Positions 1 through 5,086 of a DNA stretch of 5,205 bases are shown here, piece after piece. A model generated the notes under the pieces. The model had not been told where the DNA came from. It worked only from the letters and a program-made list of their open reading frames with translations, and made no database searches. How positions within the stretch are numbered: position 1 is the first letter of the stretch; every line of letters begins with the position of its first letter. Source of the DNA: an uncultured Chitinophagaceae bacterium (GTDB taxonomy: Bacteria > Bacteroidota > Bacteroidia > Chitinophagales > Chitinophagaceae); the NCBI GenBank assembly GCA_946479005.1, contig CAMLEM010000145.1, positions 1 to 5,205 of the forward strand. The letters run 5' to 3'. The translations under genes were made by a program, and so were the position numbers.

Positions 1-600
1 ATAAACTTCATCGCTGATGATGAAAATATTAGTATCCCGAACGATATGTTGAAGTTGTGATATATCCTCTTCGGAAAGCAGGGCGCCCGTGGGGTTATGC
101 GGCGAATTGATGATGATCGCTTTGGTTCTTTTATTGATCACCTTCTTCACGGCCTCCCAATCAGGCTTATAATGCGGGTAGGTTAACCCGATCGTGATCG
201 CGCGGGCTCCATTGACCTCGATATTTGGAATATAGCTATCATAAGCCGGCTCAAATACGATCACTTCATCGCCGGGCTGCAGAATGGTAGTGAAGGCCGT
301 ATAGATCGCATAGGTACCACCCGGGGTGATGGTTATCTCTTTTTCGGGATCCACTTTTGTCCTGTATAAGGAGGCGATCTTTTCCGAGATCGATTCCCTG
401 AGCGGCATCCACCCCGCCATCGGCGCATACTGGTTAAAGCCTTTTTTCATCGCCTTGTTCACCAGGGAAGCCAGCTCTTCCGGCATTTCATAATCCGGGA
501 AGCCCTGCCCCAGGTTCACCGCCTTGTGTTCGGCGGCAAGGGCGCTCATTACAGAAAATATCGTGGTGCCGGCATTGGGAAGTCGTGATTCTATTCTCAT
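1..600 (-). CDS. ybdL: YbdL-type methionine aminotransferase, N-terminal 200 residues (3' end outside window)
   Basis: This is a fold-type I PLP-dependent aminotransferase (class I/II) expected to transaminate methionine or aromatic amino acids with 2-oxo acids in the cytoplasm. I translated it from the ATG at 600. It opens with a segment very like E. coli YbdL (LPNAGTTIFSVMSALA at 7-22, NLGQGFPDY at 29-37, NQYAPMAG at 56-63). ITPGGTYAIYTAF (91-103) is the PLP-phosphate region. EPAYDSY (117-123), NSPHNPTGA (165-173, cofactor-contacting Asn169) and ISDEVY (195-200, with Asp197 for the pyridine nitrogen and Tyr200) follow. The window stops just after Tyr200, so the catalytic lysine and the small C-terminal domain lie beyond it; full length should be about 380 residues. 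An in-frame TGA lies 10 codons upstream and no other ATG intervenes, so the start is firm. No Shine-Dalgarno is visible. The family is clear; exact substrate preference is inferred. Confidence 0.93.
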   Translation of the reverse strand, partial: MRIESRLPNAGTTIFSVMSALAAEHKAVNLGQGFPDYEMPEELASLVNKAMKKGFNQYAPMAGWMPLRESISEKIASLYRTKVDPEKEITITPGGTYAIYTAFTTILQPGDEVIVFEPAYDSYIPNIEVNGARAITIGLTYPHYKPDWEAVKKVINKRTKAIIINSPHNPTGALLSEEDISQLQHIVRDTNIFIISDEVY

Positions 601-647
601 TGAAATGAAATGAGTAGCGAAGTTCGCGAATCAGCGCTTTCATTTCA
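601..647. repeat. Perfect 10-bp inverted repeat abutting the aminotransferase start codon
   Basis: TGAAATGAAA at 601-610 is the exact reverse complement of TTTCATTTCA at 638-647. The 27-nt loop contains a second small stem, GCGA (617-620) with TCGC (624-627). The structure fills most of the 65-nt gap between the yjbR-like stop and the aminotransferase ATG. In the minus-strand transcript its second arm ends at the base before the start codon. There is no U-run after the stem in the direction of transcription, so it is not a canonical intrinsic terminator. It could instead affect translation initiation, act as an RNA-processing hairpin or bind a dimeric protein. The repeat is directly seen; any function is inference. 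Confidence 0.5.
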
Positions 648-665
648 CCGGGATCCGTGCAAATT

Positions 666-1019
666 TCAATTTCGCTTTTGATTCCGCAGCTTCTTCGGCA
701 GGAAATTTACGACGAGCTCGTAGGAATGATCGATCCATTCTTCCAGCTGCTTCCGGGACACGGAGCCGTCAACAATGATGGTATTCCAGTGTTTTTTGTT
801 CATATGGTACCCCGGGATCACACAGGGATACTGTTCCCTGAGTTCTATGGCCCTGGCAGGATCACATTTTACATTAAAGCTCAGTTCAACATTATCCATC
901 CCCATTAAAAGAAAAGCCTTGCCCCCGACCTTGTACACAAGGGTGTCGGGACCAAAAGGAAGGGTTTCCTCGGCTCCCGGTTTGGATAAACAATACTCTC
1001 TGATCGTTTCAATGTTCAT
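666..1019 (-). CDS. MmcQ/YjbR family protein (CyaY-like fold)
   Basis: A 117-residue protein of the MmcQ/YjbR family (formerly DUF419), small cytoplasmic proteins with a double-wing, CyaY-like fold. DNA binding has been proposed for the family but no cellular role is established. Family hallmarks are in the expected order: PGAEETLPFGPDTLVYKVGGK (14-34), LSFNVKCDPARAIELRE (46-62) and the signature PGYHMNKKHWNTI (69-81), followed by an amphipathic C-terminal helix (LEEWIDHSYELVV, 92-104) and a basic tail (KKLRNQKRN). The length is normal for the family. The start ATG lies inside the end of the upstream lipoprotein gene, overlapping it by 11 nt, which suggests translational coupling and co-transcription. 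The family call is confident; I infer no specific function. Confidence 0.93.
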   Translation of the reverse strand: MNIETIREYCLSKPGAEETLPFGPDTLVYKVGGKAFLLMGMDNVELSFNVKCDPARAIELREQYPCVIPGYHMNKKHWNTIIVDGSVSRKQLEEWIDHSYELVVNFLPKKLRNQKRN

Positions 1020-1641
1020 TGAATCGAAGCATCATTTGGCTGATCCTGATCTTATCGAGGAATTTTTGGACCAGGGGCTCAGCAGTGTTCAGTTCCGTGT
1101 CTCCAGATAGCCCGTCCGGCATTTCTTCAGACCCGGTAAGCGTGAAAGAAATATTCGTGCTGTCGAGTTTTCCTCCGTTGTACGACATAATGGTTCCTCC
1201 ATAATCCCAACCAAAGCCCATAAAATTGATCTGTTTTCCGTTGACATCCAGGAGTTGTTTAAGATCTGAGCCAATTTTCAGGCCGCTGGCGGTGTGATAA
1301 GGGGCTTCGGGGTGGTAGGATTCAATGAAGTGGATCTGCCGGTGGTATTGAGAATCCTTCCAGTAGATGATGAGCTCGCCCGGTTTTCCGGGGAGGAGGA
1401 AGGTCACGGGGATCGTATCCATTCCTTCCGGACCATAGATCGTGGAGTCTTTTACTTCATTATTTCCGTAAAGCCCGCGGAGAACCTCAAAGTCCATATC
1501 CTGTTTGATCACCCCCCAGCTGTTTTCCGTAACGAGAAGGGAATCTGTCTTTACCGCTGTTTGATCATTATTCCCCTTGTCACCCTCTTTACAGGAATGA
1601 AGGATAAGGATCCCAATCACAAAGAGGCCGATTATTTTCAT
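1009..1641 (-). CDS. Putative lipoprotein of unknown function with two similar internal segments
   Basis: I do not recognise a named family for this 210-residue protein. The N-terminus is a lipoprotein signal: MK, a hydrophobic stretch (IIGLFVIGILIL, 3-14), then HSC with the lipid-modified cysteine at residue 17. The lipobox LHSC is non-canonical at one position but acceptable for Bacteroidota. After the cysteine comes KEGDKGNND, a charged stretch loosely resembling the Lys/Asp/Glu-rich surface-export signal described for Bacteroidota lipoproteins, so it could be outer-membrane anchored and surface exposed (inference). Two segments look related: around 42-60 (WGVIKQDMDFEVLRGLYGN) and 119-136 (SGLKIGSDLKQLLDVNGK). 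Both have a Gly-hydrophobic start, an acidic residue, two leucine positions and an ending glycine, as in small alpha/beta envelope repeats. The ATG lies 9 nt after the Rid gene stop; the 3' end overlaps the next gene by 11 nt. Confidence 0.8.
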   Translation of the reverse strand: MKIIGLFVIGILILHSCKEGDKGNNDQTAVKTDSLLVTENSWGVIKQDMDFEVLRGLYGNNEVKDSTIYGPEGMDTIPVTFLLPGKPGELIIYWKDSQYHRQIHFIESYHPEAPYHTASGLKIGSDLKQLLDVNGKQINFMGFGWDYGGTIMSYNGGKLDSTNISFTLTGSEEMPDGLSGDTELNTAEPLVQKFLDKIRISQMMLRFNEH

Positions 1642-1650
1642 TGCTAAATT

Positions 1651-2037
1651 TTATGATTCAATGATCGCCGTGGCTTCAATTTCTACCAGGAATTCAGGTG
1701 AGATCAGTCCCTTCACTTCGATCATACTGGTGCAGGGGCGGATCTCTTTGAATATTTCCCCGTGTGCCCTGCCGTACTCCTCCCAACGTCTGATATCGGT
1801 GACGAAGATCCGGGTCCGCACCACGTCTTCCATCCTGGCGCCCGCTTTTTCCAGCACTTTCCCGATCTTTTCCAGGGCGAATTTTGTTTGCAGGTAAGCA
1901 TCATTCTTTCCTACAACCAGGTTGTTCTCGTCAATGGCTACGGTACCGGTGACCTCCACAACATTTCCCACCTTAACGGCGCGGCTATACCCCACGATAT
2001 CTTCCCATTTTGCGCCCGAAGAGTAGTTTGTTCTCAT
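1651..2037 (-). CDS. Rid (YjgF/YER057c/UK114) family protein lacking the RidA catalytic arginine
   Basis: A 128-residue Rid-family protein with the chorismate-mutase-like fold, normally a homotrimer. Recognisable elements are GYSRAVKVGNVVEVTGTVAID (16-36), the helix around LQTKFALEKIGKVLEKAGA (49-67), VVRTRIFVTDI (72-82), and the C-terminal RPCTSMIEV (100-108) and FLVEIEATAII (116-126). Classical RidA (Rid1) hydrolyses enamine/imine intermediates such as 2-aminoacrylate from PLP enzymes and needs an arginine in the FPARSCVEV segment (Arg105 in E. coli). Here that position aligns with Thr103, so classical deaminase activity is doubtful and the protein fits the Arg-less Rid subgroups. Its start codon overlaps the upstream exonuclease stop as TAATG, a strong sign of translational coupling. 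The family is certain; substrate and activity are unknown. Confidence 0.93.
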   Translation of the reverse strand: MRTNYSSGAKWEDIVGYSRAVKVGNVVEVTGTVAIDENNLVVGKNDAYLQTKFALEKIGKVLEKAGARMEDVVRTRIFVTDIRRWEEYGRAHGEIFKEIRPCTSMIEVKGLISPEFLVEIEATAIIES

Positions 2038-2753
2038 TATTTGATCTCTATGTTTGAATTTTCGATCAGGGGCTCTCCATTCATACGCAGGAAGATCTGC
2101 GCCACCGTTACCACATCTTTCTGGCAGTAGGTAACGATCCTTCCAAGATCTTTCTCCTTCCAGTACACTTCTCCCACCTGGCTTCCGTCAATATCATCCT
2201 TGGGCGTAGGAATATCCAGCGTTTTGGCCAGCAGGTTCAGTGAGGTATAACTTTTATAATCGCCGAATTTCCAAAGTTCGAGGGTATCCAGGTGCGGGAT
2301 CTCCCAGGGCTTCTTTCCAGAAACCTGCAACAGGCCCGGGAGCGGAAGCCGGTTGATGATCATCCGGCGGCATAGGTATGGGTAGTCAAATTCCTTTCCA
2401 TTATGCGCGCAAAGGAAACGCGGCTCGCCGGAGCTCCACCGGTTCAGCATTTCCGAAAAGCCCGCGAGGATCTCCTTTTCATCATCCCCCGCGAAACTTT
2501 TAATGCTGAACTTTCGCGGTGAGCTCCCCTGGATGATGCCGCAGCTGATGCAAATGATCTTTCCGAATTCGGCATAGATCGCGGCGCGGGGATAAAGGGA
2601 TCCTTCATTTTCACCTTCGTGATGTTTCATCAGGCCGGCGGCCTTCAGGTCCCAGAGATCTTTCCAGTCGGCAGGAAGCAGGCTGTAGCTCTCGTGCTGT
2701 GAAACCGTTTCAATGTCGAGGAATAAAATATGCTGAAAAGGGACCGTGGCCAT
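2037..2753 (-). CDS. DnaQ-fold 3'-5' exonuclease, PolB-associated exonuclease-like
   Basis: A 238-residue stand-alone nuclease of the DEDD (DnaQ-like) superfamily, resembling the predicted exonucleases related to the proofreading domain of family B polymerases. The two-metal catalytic set is intact: Exo I FLDIETV (11-17, Asp13 and Glu15), Exo II CAHNGKEFDYPYL (115-127, Asp123) and Exo III YCQKDVV (209-215, Tyr209 with Asp213), the DEDDy arrangement. A conserved block HLDTLELWKFGDYKSYTSLNLLA (154-176) lies between Exo II and Exo III. No polymerase or helicase domain is attached and no signal peptide is visible, so it should act in the cytoplasm on DNA or RNA 3' ends. The start lies 12 nt downstream of the manC stop, and the stop overlaps the Rid start by one base. 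The substrate cannot be read from sequence; active-site completeness argues for a working enzyme. Confidence 0.9.
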   Translation of the reverse strand: MATVPFQHILFLDIETVSQHESYSLLPADWKDLWDLKAAGLMKHHEGENEGSLYPRAAIYAEFGKIICISCGIIQGSSPRKFSIKSFAGDDEKEILAGFSEMLNRWSSGEPRFLCAHNGKEFDYPYLCRRMIINRLPLPGLLQVSGKKPWEIPHLDTLELWKFGDYKSYTSLNLLAKTLDIPTPKDDIDGSQVGEVYWKEKDLGRIVTYCQKDVVTVAQIFLRMNGEPLIENSNIEIK

Positions 2754-2764
2754 AAAAGCCGAAA

Positions 2765-3847
2765 TTAAAGATATTTATCGCCCATATTCCTTTTCACCTC
2801 CGCCACATAATCCTTGATCTCCTGTTCCTTTTCTTTCTTGCAAATCATCAAGACATCTTTCGTGTCAACAACGATGAAATCATCCAGCCCCTGTAGCAGG
2901 ACAAGCTTATCTTCCGGCACGTGCACGATACAGTTTTTCGCGTCAATGGCGATCACGCGGTTGCCGGTCACGGCATTACCGAAATAATCCTTTTCCTTGT
3001 TCTCCCAGGCGCTGTTCCAGGTTCCCAGGTCGCTCCAGGAAAACGTGGCGGGGATCACGTAAACGTTTTCCGCTTTTTCCATCACTCCAAAATCAATGGA
3101 GATATTGGTGCACTGGGGGTAGATCCGTTCCACCGCGCCCGATTCCCCGGGGCTGTTAAAATGGTCCTTCTCGGCAGCGAACACCTCGTACATCTCGGGC
3201 AGGTGTTTTTCGATGGCGGCAAGGATATTCTTAACCTTCCAGGTGAAAATGCCGGCATTCCATAAAAAATCTCCGCTTGCGATGAATGTCTTTGCCAGCT
3301 CCAGGTTGGGTTTTTCGGTGAACGTCTTCACCTTGTACACCTGTGGAGCCGCTTCCAGTGTTTCGTGCTGTATATAACCATACCCGGTATTGGGATAGGA
3401 TGGCTTTACGCCGATCGTAACCAGGGCGTTGATATTGTCAACAAATTCAAATGCGCGCCGGGCGGTTTTCACGAACTCTTTATGATCCAGGATGAGGTTA
3501 TCGGCAGGTGCCGCCATCATCAGGGATTTGGGATCGAGCTGGAATAGCTTGAACGCCACGTAAGCGATACAGGCAGCTGTGTTTTTCCGGGAGGGTTCCA
3601 GCAAAATGTTTTCCTGGGCCACCTGGGGCAGTTGCTCCCTGACCAAATGAAGATATTCCTGGGCGGTAACAACATAGATATTTTTCGCAGGCACCACCTT
3701 GCTGTAGCGATCGAATGTGAGCTGTATGAGGGTTTTTCCCACGCCCAGGATATCCAGGAACTGTTTGGGATGTTCTGTCCGGCTTACAGGCCAAAACCGG
3801 CTTCCGATCCCCCCGGCCATAACGGCAACATAGTGGTGCTTGTTCAT
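2765..3847 (-). CDS. manC: Mannose-1-phosphate guanylyltransferase (GDP-mannose pyrophosphorylase), single-domain
   Basis: This cytoplasmic enzyme makes GDP-mannose from mannose 1-phosphate and GTP, supplying mannose, fucose and related sugars for O-antigen, exopolysaccharide or glycoprotein glycans. At 360 residues it has the nucleotidyltransferase part but not the C-terminal phosphomannose isomerase cupin of about 470-residue bifunctional proteins. The nucleotide-binding signature AGGIGSRFWPVSRTEHPKQF spans 11-30. EPSRKNTA is at 84-91, the metal-binding loop PADN at 114-117 (Asp116), GYGYI at 155-159, TEKP at 177-180, FLWNAGIFTW at 194-203, IDFGVMEKA at 251-259 and FSWSDLGTW at 269-277. The loop reads PADN where PSDH or PADH is more usual; Asp116 is kept. 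It starts 5 nt after the kdsD stop, with AAGGG directly before the ATG, so the two are almost certainly co-transcribed. The name manC is by function; rfbM would also fit. Confidence 0.95.
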   Translation of the reverse strand: MNKHHYVAVMAGGIGSRFWPVSRTEHPKQFLDILGVGKTLIQLTFDRYSKVVPAKNIYVVTAQEYLHLVREQLPQVAQENILLEPSRKNTAACIAYVAFKLFQLDPKSLMMAAPADNLILDHKEFVKTARRAFEFVDNINALVTIGVKPSYPNTGYGYIQHETLEAAPQVYKVKTFTEKPNLELAKTFIASGDFLWNAGIFTWKVKNILAAIEKHLPEMYEVFAAEKDHFNSPGESGAVERIYPQCTNISIDFGVMEKAENVYVIPATFSWSDLGTWNSAWENKEKDYFGNAVTGNRVIAIDAKNCIVHVPEDKLVLLQGLDDFIVVDTKDVLMICKKEKEQEIKDYVAEVKRNMGDKYL

Positions 3848-3852
3848 CCCTT

Positions 3853-4815
3853 TTATATTAAGCCCTCCCGGACCAGGTCGTGTAAGTGCAGGATGCCGAG
3901 ATATTTTCTGTTCTCAGCAACTACCAGTTGCGTGATCTCTTTTTTTCGTAACAGTTCAAGCGCCTCCACAGCCAGCTGTTCCGGTGCGATCGTTATCGGA
4001 TCAGGGCTCATTATCTCTGCTGCTTTTATCGAAGTTATTTCTGAATTCTTTTCCAGCATTCTCCTGAGGTCACCATCCGTGATGATCCCTGTCAGCTCCT
4101 CCTTTTCATTGACCACTACCGTCATCCCCAGCCTTTTTTGGGTCATTTCAATGATCACATCCCTCAAAAGCTGGTTTTCGCGAACCAGGGGCCTCTCATT
4201 TCCCGTGTAAAGATCGCTTACCCTGAGATAGAGCTTTTTGCCCAGGGTGCCGCCGGGGTGAAATTTCGCGAAATCGTCACTTTGAAATCCTTTCATTTCC
4301 ATCAACGCGATGGCCAGGGCATCGCCCATCACCATTTGCGCAGTGGTGCTCGTGGTAGGGGCCAGGTTATGCGGGCAGGCCTCTTGTTCCACTGTGGTAT
4401 TAAGAAAATGGGTGCAATTTTTTGCGAGATACGATGACGCATTGCCTGCCATCCCTATCAGCACATTACCGAAATTCCTGATCAAGGGCACCAACACTTT
4501 GATCTCGGGACTCTCCCCGCTTTTGCTGATGATCATCACCACATCATCCTGTTGCACCATTCCAAGGTCACCGTGGATGGCATCGGCCGCGTGCATAAAA
4601 ATGGATGGCGTGCCCGTTGAATTCAGGGTAGCAACGATTTTTTGGGCGATAATGGCGCTCTTCCCGATCCCACTGATAACCACCCGTCCCCGGCTATTGG
4701 CAATGGATCTTGCTGCAGATTCAAAATCATCATTGATATGCTTCTCCAACCCACTGATGGAAGCGGATTCGAGCTGAATGGTGGCGAGCGCAACCTCTTT
4801 GATCGAATTCGGCAT
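3853..4815 (-). CDS. kdsD: Arabinose-5-phosphate isomerase (KpsF/GutQ/KdsD), SIS plus tandem CBS domains
   Basis: This aldose-ketose isomerase converts ribulose 5-phosphate to arabinose 5-phosphate, the first step toward Kdo for the lipopolysaccharide inner core; it is cytoplasmic and usually a tetramer. From the ATG at 4815 it is 320 residues (E. coli KdsD 328). The SIS domain covers about 32-178, with SGIGKSA (48-54), HAADAIHGDLGM (75-86), SKSGESPEI (97-105) and EACPHNLAPTTSTT (145-158). The four E. coli catalytic residues Lys59, Glu111, Glu152 and His193 align at a constant offset with Lys52, Glu104, Glu145 and His186. Two CBS domains follow (about 199-260 and 266-320), with GIITDGDLRRM (243-253) and YLGILHLHDLV (305-315). 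The frame stays open to an ATG at 4968, but those extra 51 residues match nothing in the family and would contain the likely promoter, so I chose 4815. It appears to be the first gene of the minus-strand operon. Confidence 0.95.
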   Translation of the reverse strand: MPNSIKEVALATIQLESASISGLEKHINDDFESAARSIANSRGRVVISGIGKSAIIAQKIVATLNSTGTPSIFMHAADAIHGDLGMVQQDDVVMIISKSGESPEIKVLVPLIRNFGNVLIGMAGNASSYLAKNCTHFLNTTVEQEACPHNLAPTTSTTAQMVMGDALAIALMEMKGFQSDDFAKFHPGGTLGKKLYLRVSDLYTGNERPLVRENQLLRDVIIEMTQKRLGMTVVVNEKEELTGIITDGDLRRMLEKNSEITSIKAAEIMSPDPITIAPEQLAVEALELLRKKEITQLVVAENRKYLGILHLHDLVREGLI

Positions 4816-4846
4816 TTTCGGCTTGCCGGCACAAAGCAGGCAATCG

Positions 4847-4854
4847 CAAATGTA
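4847..4854 (-). promoter_or_regulatory. Candidate kdsD promoter, Bacteroidota-type -7 element
   Basis: Read on the minus strand, 4854 to 4847 is TACATTTG, a perfect match to the TAnnTTTG -7 consensus of the primary sigma factor in Bacteroidota. It lies 31 nt before the kdsD ATG, giving a predicted short leader of roughly 25 nt. The upstream -33 element is poor: only GTTTC around 4875-4871, not a clean TTTG at the usual 19-21 nt spacing. A chance match somewhere in this 271-nt gap on either strand is not negligible, so this is a candidate. It would drive the whole kdsD-manC-exonuclease-Rid-lipoprotein-yjbR unit. Confidence 0.45.
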
Positions 4855-4957
4855 GAGGTTTTGCTTAGAAGAAACCCCTAATAATGAACCGCTAACCAAT
4901 TTTAACGCATCGCATTTGATAAAGAGGGTGTGCGTGTGTAAATTCGCCGTCCTCCCG

Positions 4958-5006
4958 AAAAAAACCATTTTTCAACGTGGAAAAAACGTTGAACTGCTGG
5001 AAAAAA
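4958..5006. other. Phased A-tracts (predicted curved DNA) in the divergent promoter region
   Basis: Three A-tracts on the plus strand lie at 4958-4964 (7 A), 4981-4986 (6 A) and 5001-5006 (6 A). Their centres are about 22 and 20 bp apart, close to two helical turns, so they should bend the helix in a common direction. The second and third are part of a direct repeat TGGAAAAAA (4978-4986 and 4998-5006), exactly 20 bp apart. Curvature between two divergent genes commonly affects promoter strength or nucleoid-protein binding; that role is inferred here. Confidence 0.4.
4971..4993. repeat. Perfect 8-bp inverted repeat, possible operator or hairpin
   Basis: TTCAACGT at 4971-4978 is the exact reverse complement of ACGTTGAA at 4986-4993, separated by 7 nt (GGAAAAA). 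It lies between the kdsD and putative recQ starts and overlaps the second A-tract. Half-site centres are about 15 bp apart, not a clean 10 or 20, which is only moderately favourable for a dimeric regulator. On the minus strand the stem is followed after six bases by a run of seven T, giving it some resemblance to an intrinsic terminator in that direction, but no gene ends there. Confidence 0.4.
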
Positions 5007-5019
5007 TTCAGTAACTTAA
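4989..5019 (+). promoter_or_regulatory. Weak candidate promoter for the plus-strand gene
   Basis: TTG at 4989-4991 is followed after 20 nt by TAACTTAA at 5012-5019, a partial match (four of six fixed positions) to the Bacteroidota -33/-7 pattern TTTG-N19-TAnnTTTG. It would give a leader of about 60 nt before the ATG at 5087. The right arm of the inverted repeat overlaps the -33 position, so a protein bound there could interfere. The match is poor and this is offered only as the best site I could find. Confidence 0.22.
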
Positions 5020-5086
5020 ATGATCTGGCGAATTAGAGGAAGGAAGTTCCGTAGTTATAAACAATATCTGTGAAACAGAATAGATA

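Noticed and set aside
488..643. Minus-strand 51-codon frame starting MKALIRELRYSF between yjbR and ybdL
   Set aside because: Most of it overlaps the aminotransferase in another frame, its later part is low-quality sequence typical of out-of-frame reading, and its ATG lies in the inverted-repeat arm. A leader peptide is conceivable but unsupported.
601..647. Inverted repeat as an intrinsic terminator for the upstream operon
   Set aside because: The stem is AT-rich, the loop is long, and no T-run follows the stem on the minus strand; the next bases are the aminotransferase start codon.
657..1110. Plus-strand open frames opposite the yjbR-like gene and the lipoprotein 3' end
   Set aside because: They are shadows of the MmcQ/YjbR gene, whose signature motif is unmistakable on the minus strand; the plus-strand translations show no coherent domain.
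3632..4210. Plus-strand open frame of 192 codons across the manC/kdsD junction
   Set aside because: It lies wholly antisense to two strongly recognised genes, has no family-like motifs, and is explained by the codon structure of the opposite strand.
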